DNA of 64,000 nucleotides, taken from Polytrichum commune (taxonomy: Eukaryota > Streptophyta > Polytrichopsida > Polytrichales > Polytrichaceae). Of this stretch, positions 1 through 12,871 are shown piece after piece; within the stretch, counting starts at the first letter, position 1; every line of letters starts with the position of its first letter. The DNA lies in assembly GCA_950295325.1 (NCBI GenBank), contig OX485805.1, positions 19,825,501 through 19,889,500 on the forward strand. Direction: 5' to 3'. Made by a program: the position numbers and the translations under genes. The notes beneath the pieces were generated by a model. The model saw nothing but the letters and a program-made list of their open reading frames with translations, was not told the DNA's origin and did no database searches.

Positions 1-238
1 TGGTTTCTTTATGTTGAATTTGAGGTCTTAGTACACATTCTATAAACAATTTTGCTACAGTCTTCTGGTGACACTAGAGGTATTCTTTCGAATGCAAGTC
101 TTGCAACCTAAGTATGTGAGAAAATTGCAAATCTGCTTGTCATAGGTTGGACAAGCTGTTTTGATTGTATTCAATCACAGGATACAATAGCAACAAGTTA
201 TTGTCTTCATCACTTGGGCGTAATGTACATGGGTCTTG
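1..238 (+). other. Upstream region of the E(z) gene
   Basis: AT-rich sequence before the first recognised coding exon, probably promoter, 5' UTR or the end of an intron. No coding segment could be supported. The sequence just before position 248 reads like a splice acceptor (gtgcag), so a further 5' exon outside the window cannot be excluded. Confidence 0.4.
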
Positions 239-3200
239 ATGGTGCAGGATTATGAGGAGGTGGAAGAGGAAGATGTGAAGGGTCCCACAATTGCAGATGC
301 CCTTCAAAAGCTCCTGAAACAAGTGCGCCTTGAGAGGCAATCGCATGTCAAGGTACCTATTACTTTCAATTGTAGCATTTGAGATCAACTCTGAGAGTTA
401 TGAAAGTCTATAAATATGCAATTTGTGTGTGCGCGTGGAAATTGCTATGGTTGCATTGTTGGAATCGGCAGCCTTTAGGAGTCTGTTTCACCTAACAGGT
501 TTGGTGATGCAGATGCGCATGGATACAAACAAAGAGCGTTTGAAGGAATTCACAGACAACCTTGCAAGTCTGGACATGAAACGGAAGGAGATCTGGGAAG
601 TAGAGGAACCATCCGGTCTTGTTTTACTTTGTAAGAAAGGTTACCAACTTCTGAGCAGCATGAATGGCTCTGACAGTTCTGGGGAGAGAGATGGGAGATC
701 AGGGATGCTGGAGTCGAGTGGGAATGGAAAACCTATTTCCATCATCTTTGGAAGCCAAATAGGTGGTAAGACTCCTCTTCGGCATACGAAGCTTGTCAAA
801 GTGGAGAATGTGCCACGGTACACGACATGGATCTATCTAGACAGGTGAGGTGGCGACTTCCAAATCATATGGATCTATAAACTTCTATTATGATCAAGGG
901 TATTAGGGTTATCCTTTTAACTCAATGGGACTTCTTGTTGGGGAGTTGGTCCCACTATAATTTTTCATTGGTTGTTTTACATACAATATCAATAATTTCT
1001 TTCCACTTGTGGTCCATGCTCAGGGAGAATGTTAGGGATTGGAGACCAACCTATTTTGATTAATTGAAGTCCAAACTCATTCTAGCACCTCTTGGCATAC
1101 TAAAATGAGTTTAGGAACCTGATAATGAGTTAATGAGTTTAATGAGTTTAGGAACAATGAATTTAATAAACTGATACAGAATGTTCTCTGTTCAAACCTC
1201 CACACTGCCTCCAAGCATGCAGCAAAAACTTACTGAAAATGGAAAGCTTTGTATGGAAAACAACATACTCCTCACCAAAAGTCTATTGAGCTATAGGATA
1301 ATTCCATTGAGGGCATAGAAAATAGTGATTATGGTGGAAATGGGTTGCAGCAGAAGGTACTTACAAAGTGTCAGCTGAGTCTGTTTTTTTTTACAAACAA
1401 GCATAGAAAATTGTCTCCAAGCATTTTAACCCAGATTTTTCAAACGACAGTGATTGTTCATATAGATTAATCTTGTGTGGCTGGTGGGATGCTTATCTCA
1501 GAAACCAACGCATGACAGAAGATCAATCTGTGGTGGGTCGCCGTCGAATCTACTATGACAGTGATGGCAATGAAACATTGATCGCCAGTGATAGTGAGGA
1601 AGAGGATCCTGGGGATGATGATGACAAAGAAGAATCCAAACATGACTTTACAAAGGGTGAAGACTCATTGATATGGTACTTTACACATATATATACTCAA
1701 CATTGCAAACATAGAATGATATTTGCATCAAGTTCTCATCTTCAGAAAAACATATGAGCGTTTTTTTGACTATATATATATATATGCTTGCATATAATCA
1801 ATGACTGGAAGATGGAGTAGAGTTTGCCTGGATTCTGCCGGTCTCTGCGATTCTTAGCATTAAGATTGGTGTAATCTAGAAGGGCTCGAAAGACAAGACC
1901 CTGTTGCATATTGCCGACATCCCATTGTTTTCTTTTCAAAATAGAGCTAATAATGGAAAGGTCTGCTTCCAAATTATCAAATAGTTCTCTTCTTGAAGTC
2001 CTAACGGGTGCACAAAGTGTCATAGGCTTCTATTAGCAATGGCTTCTCTATCATAAATCTCAAATAGGTCTCTGACAAGTGGCTTGGATGCAATGACCTG
2101 GTTATTGGTAGTCCTTGTGGTTTAGGAAGCAAAAATTTGCAAGAGACTGCATCCTGAAGTTTCTCCACCCCAGCTTCCAATTGACTCTGGGTTGTTATTG
2201 CCACAGGATGGCTATTCAGGAGCTTGGATCGGATACAGTGGTTATAGATGAGCTGTCTGACATGTTGGATATTAGGCGGGAGGAGATTGAGGTATCAACA
2301 AAATGTACTACATTATGATGAGAAGCTTGCTTTCACCTTGAGTGAATGTAGTGCATCGCTGGAGCTCTGCCTATGGTGTATTTTGTTTGGTTATGTAATC
2401 TGTTAAGCATAAATATGGAACTTTCTTTTTACTTTGTACACAGGCTGGTTCTTCAACTTCTGGTCTTATTTCTATTTTTATTATAATTCTCTTGTTTGTT
2501 TTCATTCCAGGCAAGGTATGATAGTCTTCTCAAAGTATCTATCAAAAGAACTGAAGTTGGGTTGCCACCAATGCAAGTTGTGGGGGCTTCAAGTACTGGG
2601 AAAATATCTCCACAAGGCAGGAGGAAAACCTCCACTAAGGAGCTTGCACGAGAAGCTGCCAAGGAGGCCAAAGAATCTAGGAGAGGATCCTTCAAAGATG
2701 TACTGAAGGATTCTGAAAAAGAGATAGTCAATGGAGACAGTGCTCTTCAAATCGTGTCTGTTCTAGAAGCCACCTCCTCTGTGCTAGCCATCAGGGAGGA
2801 AGACAAAGTTGAACCAATTAATCTTCTCACTGCTATGGATTCCTTTGACAATCTGTTCTGCAGGCGTTGTTTGGTAAGAATATGAGCACATTTTACTTCA
2901 TTCTTCAGTAGGGTGGATCCAAATCTTATACGATTGCTGTAATCATTTTAAGGTAGGCATGTGTTGAGTTACTTTTGTCTCTGTACCCACTTCTCGTAGG
3001 ATATGAAACATGCAATTAGTGCGAGATAATTAGCAAATCCAAATCCTGTGGCCATTTGCCTCATAGGTTTTGGAGCAAATATGAATATCATATTCATTAT
3101 CGTGCCCATCAAATGGACGTACAGGTCCCCCCAATTATATTGAGCCTAGAATGGTTAGCATATTCTGAGCACATCGTCCAATTCATATTAAACGTGTCTT

Positions 3201-6200
3201 TTTGGTGTTTGCTCTTAGATCCACACCTAACCACAGACCACTCAAATATAGGTGTCTAGATTATTGCTATGTTGGATTTAGGCATGTCTACCTTAGGGTT
3301 ACAATTAAAGTTGTAACTATTTGCTCCCAGAAATACATATTTAATTTCATTGCTGTAGTAAACTGAAACTGTCATTGCATGTCCCCAGGTATTCGACTGT
3401 CGATTACATGGCTGCTCCCAAGCCATAGTGCATCCAGTAAGCATTGCGCCAGAGTTTCCTGTTCCTTATGCTTCTATTTTTGTTTTACAGTGTTCTGTGC
3501 CCTAGGTCGTGGTTTGGTTTTCACGACAAAGCAGGTCTATGATATTGTTCTTCAAGAGGAACTTTGGAACCACTTACAAAACCTGCGATGTATTTTCTGA
3601 TCCAACTTTACAGAAACTTCTCTGAGCCTAGAGGGTATTTCTGCAGAGTGAAAGGCAACAACCATGGACTGGTGCAGAAGAAAAGCAGAACAATCCTTGT
3701 GGTAGACATTGTTGTCTCCTGGTAGGTTGCATTTAATCTATTTTGAAGTTATTGCATAGTTCAGCAAGTAAGGGTTGCATATGTTCAGTTGTAGACAAGT
3801 CGAATCTTTTTGATGCTTTCCCAGTTGTTCTTCTGAACAAGGGTGTGGGTTTTGGCATTCTTTTCAAATGTGGGAATATTTTTGCTGCAGTCTGAACCCA
3901 GAATCCACGAAAACACTATCACCCAGGGTGATGTCCCTCTACTCAAAGATGTTGAAGCCGCAGAGAAAGAACTTTCAGCAAGCCCTGAGCAAGATCAATC
4001 CCTCATTGAAGACAATGAGGTGGTTTCTCAGAGGAGATCTAAACGATCGAAGACCTCCAGCAAAGAAAGGTCATCCTCATCTGATTCACAGGCATTGGCT
4101 GCATTAGTGATAGAAGAACCACTGAACTCCCTGCAACTTGCAGTGACGGGAGTGGAGCAGACGGATATGGTCATGAAAGAAAAAAAGTTGGACAAGCGGT
4201 CAAGTGCCACAAGAAAGTCACTCTCTCGGCGTGTAAAACGGCTGGCACCTCAGGGAGACATAGCTGCATTCCTGAAGCCCCCCACAAGCCAGGAGGAATC
4301 CATTGCCTCTCCTGAGAATGAGAATGAAGACCTGTCAAGAGATGAACAACGTGCCTTGAAGGTAGTTCAGTCTCTTGAAAAGTACCTGTCACCATTTATA
4401 ATAATCTCATATTGCACTGAGACTTCTCTGGTTCTGAACTCGCCACTTTATTTCTTTAACTTGGAGGAAATTTGTCTTTGTACTGGTGCTCCTTTATTGT
4501 CATGGTTTTCTGTGCAGATGTGGATTGGTATCTTACCGGGTGACTCTTGCTCATATCATGATAACTGACAGATTGCTATATGGTATTCACAAAATTGAGG
4601 GTAGTCAGCTCAACAAATTGCATCATTTCTGTATCAGGAAGAGGGAAGCTCTAATTTAGAGAAGGTCAATAAGCTTCAAGGAATGGTCCAGAGCAAGCTT
4701 TCTGGGAAGAGGTCCCCTGCACCAAAAGATGAGGATGTCGAAGGTAGTGATCAGCATGAAGGGGATGTGGCAGCTGATTGTGAAGTTTCAAAGGTCAAGA
4801 ATGAAATAGTGCCTGTATCTGAGTTGGATGGCAAGGAGGAGCGTATACCATTACTTGAGAATGGAGGAGCACCATCCAACATTGTTAAAGTGGAAGTTGG
4901 TCTGGGGTGGAGTGAATTGGAGATGGGCTTGTATGAGAAGGGTTTGCAAGTCTTTGGGAGAAATAGGTATCAATTTTCATATCACAATTTGAATCAAAAC
5001 ATACCAATAGCTTCTTGTGTAAAATCTTCAACATGTGGGCATTCACATAATCCCTACACTCTAGCGTATATATATTGCACCTTAAATTAAGAAGCAAAAT
5101 AAAAATAGGGACTTCCAGTGAATATGTGCATTGTGATTGGTAAATGTGCTACAGCTTGTTCTGCTGAAAAAATGAATTGAATGGTGGGCTTGGATAAACA
5201 GTTGCCTGATAGCACGCAATATGCTCCAAGGCTTGAAGACGTGTGCAGAGGTGGACACATATTCCCGGGAACTAGATGCAGCTGGACAAGGACCTGATGG
5301 GGTCCGTCGCTTTGCTGACAGTCTGGTGTGCTTGCAACTCTCTTCTCTTCATTGATTTCAAGTATTTTTCTTTATTAGAGTTAAGCTTCAACTCAATGGG
5401 ATTTTTGGTCAGGAGTTGGTCCCCTATGATTTTCCATTGCCGGTTTTGCACACCAGATCAATAATTTCTTTTCACTTGTGGTGCATGCTCAGAGTTAGTG
5501 TTTGAAAAAATAGCAACCTATTTTTGGTTCATTGAGGGCCAAATTCCTTTTGGCACCTCTTGACATGCCTACATAAATTTGACCAAGCATTCTTCAGAAA
5601 CTTCACACTACCTCCAAGCATTTTTCAGAAACTTACTGAACATGGAAGGTCTTGTATGTAAAACGACCAACTCGCAACCAAAAGTCATGCTGAGTTAGAG
5701 AATCTATATTGTGCTGTACAAGTTTTGCACCAGATGAATGGTCATCTTGACATTTACGGTCAGTAGTTTTGCAGATGTCAGTTTTGGAACAGCTTTTGAC
5801 AAGTGTTATGGTGGTGTTAAATCAGGATATTGAGGCAGCGACTCGAGCACGCTTATATGGTGGTCGACGTAAAGGCAGGGTGCGGAAACTGAAGTACACA
5901 TGGAAGTCAGTGGCGCGCCCTGTACTGCGAAAAAGGATGGCTAATGGTAAGGATCAGCCATGTCGACAGTATACACCTTGCAACTGCCTATACACTTGTG
6001 GAAAGCAGTGCCCATGCCTACTCAATGGAACTTGCTGTGAAAAATATTGTGGGTGAGTCATCATCTTCCTAAATTCTATTCTTACATTGCTATCTTCCAG
6101 TGTGCTTTTGCGATGCTTGTCTGATCATCCTCCTCAGTCCAACAATGAAACTAATACTTCATAATTGCGGGACTGTGAAGAAGCATTTTTACATGTTCTG

Positions 6201-8038
6201 ATGATGATGATACTCAAGTTTTTGATGTATAAACTTGGGAACTTGAAACTGCAGGTGCTCCAAGAACTGTAAGAATCGATTTCGGGGCTGTCACTGTGCA
6301 AAGAGCCAGTGTTGCAGCCGCCAATGCCCATGTTTTGCTGCAGGGCGTGAGTGTGATCCAGATGTGTGCCGCAACTGCTGGGTTGGGTAAGCCTCTATGC
6401 ATATGCCTTGTTAAGATTGATCTTCCATCAATTTGTTGTGTTTTTGTGGCAGTATGCTACAGATGCAGAAAACCATACAATGTTATGTGAATTTTTGAAG
6501 CTTTGTTTAGAAGCTGAAGTATGCTGGTTCCAAATGTTGTTTTACCTTTATGTATAAGTTATTTCTGGGCTTGTTCACAGTGTCAAAGCCAGGAATGTGA
6601 TTTCTTTTTGAGCCAGGTACTTGTGCCAGTTATATTTCTAACTAAGTTGGGCCTGCTTATCAGTTGTGGAGATGGCAGTCTGGGTGGACCACCACCACGA
6701 GGGGATAATTATGAGTGCCACAACATGAAACTAATGCTCAAGCAACAACAGCGGGTAAGATTTGTTTTTCCTATTTCAAGTTGCCAGTTTGCATCTGCAT
6801 CTGATGTGGAGGTTATTGATAAGATGGAAAGGATTAGCGGGATCAGTAGTGTCAGAATTCCAGTGTTGCTCTTCTGTAACTAGGTATCTAAAGGTGTAAA
6901 CAAATATCAGTGTTTGTGCTTGATTTCTCTTTATTTAGTTGTGCTATCAAAGAATCTAATGTAGAGTTGCTCACACAAATCTTGTGCAGGTGCTTCTTGG
7001 GAGGTCAGATGTGGCAGGTTGGGGGGCATTCTTGAAGGTAGGAACTGTTTTCTCTCGGCTATTTGCATTGTGAAGACCATTACTATTAGATTATTTGGGT
7101 ACATATCTTAAGTTGAGTCACTTGTGACAAATTTGTTCATCGGCACACACAGGTTTGCTACAGGATGGCATTGTATTTGAATGAGTTGCTCTTCCATTTA
7201 GACCTCATTGGAATATAATTTTCTTCTCTTCTAATGTAAGTGGATATTTTTTGCTCATTTAAATGTGTACATGCTCCTCAGAGAGTCTGTTGATATGAAA
7301 TATGATAGCCTTGCTTGAATTATCATCCAGAGTCCTGTGAGCAAGCATGAATACCTTGGGGAGTACACAGGCGAGCTCATTTCTCATCGGGAGGCTGACA
7401 AACGAGGGAAAATATATGACCGTGAAAATTCTTCATTTCTTTTTAATTTAAATGACCAGGTAAGTCTTACAACTGCCGTGCAGGTTCACTATGAGCATTA
7501 GATTATCAAATCAAGGGTTGCATTTGTTAAAGAATTGTCTCGTTATCAGGATGTTTGTGTTGCAGTTAACATCAGCTTACATTTTGTTCCTTGTTTGCAG
7601 TATGTTCTGGATGCATGTCGAAAGGGAGATAAACTCAAATTTGCCAACCATTCTCCACAACCCAACTGTTATGCCAAGGTACTTCTGAATTATGTTATAC
7701 CTTTTTAAACCACAGTAAATAATACAGAAGAACTGGTTCCTTGATAGTGTACTTCTGATAGGTACTTTTAAATATTAGAGAATTGAAAAATGAAAATAAA
7801 GATACATTCCTGATTGCGTTCCTCACTTTTTTGTTTGAAACAACAGGTGATTATGGTCTCTGGAGACCACAGAGTAGGAATTTTTGCGAAGGAAAAAATC
7901 GCTGCAGGAGAGGAACTCTTTTATGACTATCAGTATGAACCTGACAGAGCACCTTCATGGGCTAAGAAGCCTGATGACCCAAATCATAAGCGGGATAGTT
8001 TGCCTAGCACCAGTGGGCGTGCGCAAAAAGCTGCGTAA
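239..8038 (+). CDS. CLF: Polycomb E(z)/CURLY LEAF-type histone H3K27 methyltransferase, 17 exons
   Basis: Catalytic subunit of Polycomb repressive complex 2, which trimethylates histone H3 Lys27 in the nucleus. Coding exons: 239-352, 513-844, 1502-1675, 2207-2291, 2511-2873, 3389-3436, 3647-3721, 3891-4361, 4638-4966, 5202-5325, 5826-6052, 6255-6386, 6664-6754, 6990-7037, 7331-7459, 7601-7678, 7847-8038. Together they give 3012 nt (1003 aa), with all intron phases compatible. Domains: N-terminal EZD-like region with [20 protein letters not shown] (from residue 149); cysteine-rich C5 region ([11 protein letters not shown] to PCGRHCCLL, about 345-397); basic nuclear stretch (QRRSKRSK); SANT-like segment ending [11 protein letters not shown] (about 640-680); CXC/pre-SET ([19 protein letters not shown] onwards, about 750-825); SET domain (about 855-975) with [11 protein letters not shown] and [10 protein letters not shown]. 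The catalytic motifs look intact, so the enzyme should be active. The start at 239 is the only in-frame ATG before the first donor. The donor of exon 10 is uncertain (5301 or 5325, both in frame). CLF versus SWN orthology was not resolved. Confidence 0.95.
899..1300 (+). repeat. Intronic repeat copy 1 (E(z) intron 2)
   Basis: About 400 bp in intron 2, clearly related in the same orientation to 5373-5700 in intron 10 of the same gene. Shared blocks include ggagttggtccc, atcaataatttctttt(c)cacttgtgg and gcacctcttg. No coding potential was seen, so it is probably an old transposable-element fragment. Confidence 0.8.
3048..3330 (+). repeat. Dispersed repeat in E(z) intron 5
   Basis: Similar to 18108-18307 plus 18752-18850. 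Shared blocks are the 'ggccatttrcctcat' start, 'caggtcccccc', 'gaatggttarcatattntgagca' and 'cttagatccacacctaacc'. It is the uninterrupted version of the repeat, with the target TTA at 3225-3227. Confidence 0.75.
5373..5700 (+). repeat. Intronic repeat copy 2 (E(z) intron 10)
   Basis: Same-orientation relative of 899-1300. The similarity runs through 'ctcaatggga', 'ggagttggtccc', 'ccatgctcag'-like and 'ctccaagcat' blocks, with gaps. It lies wholly inside an intron. Confidence 0.8.
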
Positions 8039-9396
8039 AATTCTTTCAACAGTCTTATTGTGGAAAGAAACATATGAGGAAGACATGAGTTGTATCAAAT
8101 GGAACTCAAGATACTCAACATGAAGGACACCAGGCTTCTTCATTTCCACTCCAAATCTTCAGGAAATGCTGATTGAAATTGCATTATCTACTATTGGGCT
8201 GAAGAATGGTGGGCATCCATGTTGATGAGTTCCTTGTATTTTTTGACAGCAGTCTATGGTTCGATTTCAAGGACAGTAGAGTACTTTCTGTAAAATGCAG
8301 ATAGACTGCTTACTGCTCAGAGACAGGGAGAAGAACCCAATTTGTTGGGTCCCCTGTTACATCATACAAATTTAAGCTTTACTGTATCAAAGTCAGCAAG
8401 GTGCTGTAGTTTTATCAAGAAAAAGTGACAAGAGCAATAGAAACTATTGAATCTGCAGATTGTCACAACCATTATCTGCATCAGATTGTTCCAAGGTGGA
8501 ACTACTGCAATTTATCATATTGGTGCAAGGTGGTTCCCTAAGTTACACTGGAAACTTTTGAAAAGTTTCATTTGTGTTACCCTCCAAAGACTTGGGAGAA
8601 TGTAATTGACAAGGTAATATGTTCAGGTCACCGACATTGACTTTCCAAAGAAACACAAGGTACACTTTAAGTCGTGTGACCTGGCAGCCCATACAAGTAT
8701 TCAATTTGACCAACACATTTTATGGCCCTTCTTCATGAGTTGGATTCCATACTGACACTTTAATATGATGCTGTGATGAATAAGAATTTTCTTTTGCAAG
8801 CACATTTTTATGTCTCTGCAATGGTTACTATGCCTAGCCTTTGAATTACTCATTGCACTCACAAATGTGGCTAAAATTTATATCATAATATCTTGGTGTG
8901 CAGATGTCATTCTAGCATTTTTCTTTGTGTGTAAGAAATAGTGCATGTAATGTCACTTGTCAACTTATGTTACATTCCATGGGCTTCGAGTATATCCTCT
9001 ACTATCATAATCTATTTTGGGTAGTTTCACAAAGTGTATCGCGGGTGCCTAACTCATCATTTGAGATGTTTGGTACTTTTACACCAGGTATTATATAGAG
9101 TACAGTGGTTTATTTAGTGCAGCTTACCATGACACAGAGTTACTTATGTAAATTAGAGAAATCGTCACAAGAGTGCTATAATGTCGAATTTAAAATAATG
9201 GTATGAAACTAGAGCAAATAAATGTAGAGTGCAACCTGATTAATTTCAATAATTAAAAGCAAACTCAATACTATCCTGGACTTTCCTATGATTTATATTC
9301 TAGAAATATTGTGACGTCAGAAAGTGTGAGTCGCACAGATGCACCCATATCATAATTTGAGTGACCTTTCCGTAAGTAGTTTGAAGAGTGACACTA
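8039..9396 (+). other. E(z) 3' UTR and spacer
   Basis: No protein-coding segment or RNA gene recognised. The first few hundred bases are presumably the 3' UTR of the E(z) transcript. The rest is AT-rich spacer up to the MITE at 9397. Confidence 0.4.
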
Positions 9397-9897
9397 AGGG
9401 CCACTTCACACACGAGCCAAGAGCCGTGACCGTGAAATTGTGAGAGCCCAAAAGAAAGTGTCCAAAGGCCATCCCAACACACCTCCAAAATCATGTAGTG
9501 TGGTCACGGACCCTCAAGTGTAGTGTGAAGTCCTATGTGACCGGGCCCTCAACCAAATGCTATTTCAATACATTTCCATTCATGTGGGTCCTCACACATG
9601 ATTAAACAAAATAAATCAACGGTCGTGAGCATTCACAATGCCATGATCTCCTGGTTTTGCGTTAGGCCTACCTCCAAGAGGTGGTTTTTGGAAATAGTCC
9701 AAGTGACCATGAAACATAATCCATTCGATGCCATGTAGAAATCCATGTAGGCTTTACATCCACCTTGCATTCACATACTCCGTCGGTTCCTCAGGTGTAG
9801 TGTGAAGTGAACTTGGACCGGCTCCGTCTTTTCCACCCATGAGAGTGCTTGAAATGTACTAGGGACGGGCTCTTAGTCTCGTGTGTGAAGTGGCCCT
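9397..9897. mobile_element. MITE family A, copy 1
   Basis: A 501-bp element beginning AGGGCCACTTCACACACGAG and ending with the exact reverse complement, a 20-bp perfect terminal inverted repeat. The body is closely similar to 39863-40372. No ORF for a transposase is present, so it would be non-autonomous. The left flank (aagagtgacacta) is the reverse complement of the right flank of copy 2, so the true ends may lie about 13-15 bp further out. Confidence 0.85.
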
Positions 9898-9898
9898 G

Positions 9899-10412
9899 AT
9901 GCCCCCTCCCCACTTGACATTAGCAAATAACCAAAGACTTCCCTAAAACTCAGGTAAAGCTCCCTCGGTTATAGCGGACACGTTCGGCCATCCCAATGCA
10001 CCTACAAGAACTTGCTTCGGAGATTTCCAAGTAGGTTTTAGTTAAGTAGCTTTCACACATGTTCATTGTTTTATCTACCAACCAATGAATGTTGGATAGT
10101 TTTTGTCCCATCCCCAAATGCCTTAATACTTACCATCGGTTGTTGTTAATGGAGCTCCTCATGCCCTCATAGTTAAAGACTAAAAGCAACCAGTCACAAG
10201 AGCGGGAGGCAACACTTTTAAAGGTCCTACATTCTTGCCTCATGTCTAGGTACCGATGGGAGGGTCGGTAGTTTTAGCTTAAAACCTCCACTTCTAAGCC
10301 ATGCCACATCATTTGCCAACTAGGCTCGACACTAGATAATGTCGATGGTGTGAACGCTCATTTTTAAGAACCTACTCTTAGGCTTAGCTAATGTCAAGTG
10401 GGGAGGGGGCAT
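9899..10412. mobile_element. Unclassified element with 26-bp perfect inverted ends
   Basis: Positions 9899-9924 (ATGCCCCCTCCCCACTTGAC...) are the perfect reverse complement of 10387-10412. The interior (about 460 bp) has no recognised gene. It begins one base after the family A MITE, which suggests nested or adjacent insertion. No target duplication was identified. Confidence 0.75.
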
Positions 10413-10654
10413 GAGTACGATAAAACAGCCTAGTTCCCCTGGAAAATGCACTGTCCTGCTTTGCTTTTCTTTTCGCACTAGCTTGTGAATCCAAAACTGA
10501 CCTCTCATCATGCCGTTTGACAGTGACTAGATTTTTGATGAACGGAAGCCCTGCCCTGCCCTGGCCCCTTCCCTTCCCTTCACCCACTTGTGCCGCTGCC
10601 AAATTTGAGTACAAGTGAATGTAGCAGGTGACCAGTAGTACAAACGGTTGAGTC

Positions 10655-11190
10655 CATGATGGCCTATCTCAACTGTGGTACCTGTTTCCGCAATGACAAG
10701 CAGATGATCGGCCATCTCATAACAGAAGAGTAAGAAAAGGGAAAAAGTGAACGTTGGAGTTTTACCCGTGTGAATTCGAATCCGTCGGCCTACCCTGCTC
10801 AAGAGTGACTCCCTTTGGTGCAAGTTAGGGTTTATTTGTCCACCTTGTGGTAGGTGGGCTCTTGTTAAATATCCGTTGATCAAAACTATAATGAATATGA
10901 TACATATTATGAGTCACACGATTGATCCATCTCATCTGTGGTACATGTTTCCGCAATGACAAGCAGATGATCAACCATCTCATAATAGAGGAGTAAGAAA
11001 TGAAAAATGAACGTTGGAGTATTACCGACATGAATTTGAACCCGTCAGCGTATCCTGCTCAAGAGTCCCTTTGGTGCAAGTTAGGGTTGATTTGCCCACC
11101 TTATGGTAGGTGGGCTCTTGTTGTGTAGTAGGCTAAGTACCTGTTGATCAAAACTATAGTGATTATGATACATAATATGGGTCACACGAT
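10655..11190 (+). repeat. Tandem duplication, two units of about 263 bp
   Basis: Unit 1 is about 10655-10917 and unit 2 about 10918-11190. They share 'tttccgcaatgacaagcaga', 'gaacgttggagt', 'ttggtgcaagttagggtt' and 'ggtaggtgggctcttgtt'. Each unit contains a weak tRNA B-box-like motif (gaattcgaatccgtc in unit 1), too weak to call a SINE. Confidence 0.8.
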
Positions 11191-11399
11191 TGAACTTATT
11201 TCCACACTAAACACATTGCGGACAATATTGTGGGTGCACATTTTTCTCCAATCTGGGTCATGTAACATTGTAGCTCCATGCCATTGTAGTAGTTTGGTTG
11301 GTTTGAGAATAGTGTGCATTTGACTATGAGAAGGAGGTGGGTACATCACGCTTTCTTTACTTAAAATTACACAAAATCTTCATTTTTTATTTTATTTTT

Positions 11400-11720
11400 C
11401 AAACTGATTTGTGTCCACGTGTCAAATCCAAGTTCAGAGACGCCCAAATCGAGCTCCAAAACTTCTCGGGGTTGAATGGAGACTTCGAATACTTGGAATC
11501 AGTGCCCGGGAAGTTTTTGGGCATAATCGGTCAAGGTCCTAGTGATTCTGAATCCAACCGGTTACATGTTGACATCATCTTCCGCTTGTGCTCTCATTCA
11601 TTTGAGGAGGTATATATTCTTCTACAGATTCCTCTAAAATGATGGGTAATTCTCCTCCTGAAGTCTCCACCTTCAACCGGTTACTTCTCAAACTCAGCTA
11701 ATTAACCGCCGGCTCTTCCC
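11400..11720 (+). repeat. Composite dispersed repeat, copy 1
   Basis: Related to 14795-15010 in the same orientation. Shared features are 'ttttgggcataatcggtc', 'ccaaccggttac', the 'ttcctctac...atgatgggtaatt' block and 'ctcaaccggttc'-like ends. In both places the next recognisable unit downstream is a CTACACTAAAT element, so the pair may be parts of one larger transposable element. Confidence 0.65.
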
Positions 11721-12075
11721 GGACATATACTGTATAGCTCGGAATCACCAAACGATATCTAGCTAGTGAGCACGAGGCTTGTAAGTTGATTGCGCTCCCT
11801 CCAAGAGAACAAAGATGAGGAAATCGAGGTTTCGCCAACAGGAATGAGACAAAGTTTCTCACACAAACGGAATCTAATGCAACTGATGATTGGCGGCGGC
11901 CGAGTCCCTGGTAAGATAAATTAAGTCCCTGTATATGATGTGCTTTGAAGCCGGCCTTTAATTTCGTGTCTGCACCAGAGGCACGTGAAGGGACAGAGGA
12001 ATCGAATCAAAGAGGGGAGGAGAGCGTCTATCAACTGAAAGAGTTATGTGGACAACTTGACATGTCTCATGGGTG

Positions 12076-12481
12076 CTGCACTAAATATTGGTACGGTGTT
12101 TTTTAAGTGTTGTATGGTATTGCATGACGTCGCTATGGTAACTTTTCCGATGACACTTCTTATGAACAAGTGATCAACTATTGTCATGCATGATGGGTGA
12201 GTTCATCTGTTGGCCCAAAACCCTTCCTTCTCTTGTCAACAACTTGTGATGGAATGTTGTCATAGATGATTGAAATTTAGATGAAATATCACTTGATGTA
12301 AGTGAGAGTAATTGAAACACTGTAAATTCATAATCCTTTCCAAAAAATTTACAAGGAATGAAAAATGATGATGAGTGAGCATTTAGTGTTGGTGACACTA
12401 CGGAGCAGTTTAGAATTAGTCTTAATTAGTATTGAACAAGATGATTAGAATTGCTGACACTAAATATCATATTTTAGTGCG
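12076..12481. mobile_element. CTACACTAAAT-ended MITE family B, copy 1
   Basis: Non-coding element of about 405 bp with ends resembling inverted CTNCACTAAATAT. The body matches 15033-15415 (same orientation) and 61324-61720 (opposite orientation), for example 'gacacttcttatgaa', 'gatgggtgagttcatc' and 'tttacaaggaatga'. It is the most diverged at its right end. Confidence 0.8.
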
Positions 12482-12871
12482 GTGCTCGGTATTTAACATA
12501 CTAAGTAACTCATGATGTCAAACCATGCAAGTCGTGATCCTAGTCCTCTTCACCTTTCACCCAACTACGAATGAAGCGGCACCTACAATACGTGAACTTG
12601 TCAATGGGGCATCACACCAAATTCTGACATCATAGTGAAAATATGTGCAATTCACCGATGGATCGTTGGAAGGTTGAGATAAGGGCGAGCTTGTAATTTG
12701 TGTATTGTAATTGGTTTTCTAGCATGTCTTCCAACCATCCCAGCAGAGTATAGTAATTTTAACCCTCTAAGGTCAAAGAAAAATCGCTCAGAATCGTCTA
12801 CAACAATTCACTCCACCTCATAAACTCATCAAAGATTCTTTGGCACTTGTTATAGTAGATATGATTGTAAA
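12482..12871. other. Spacer
   Basis: No gene, RNA or strong repeat recognised between the family B element and the LTR. Confidence 0.3.

Noticed and set aside
10655-11190. tRNA B-box-like motif suggesting a SINE
   Set aside because: No convincing A box at the right distance and no poly(A) or tail repeat. Called only a tandem duplication.
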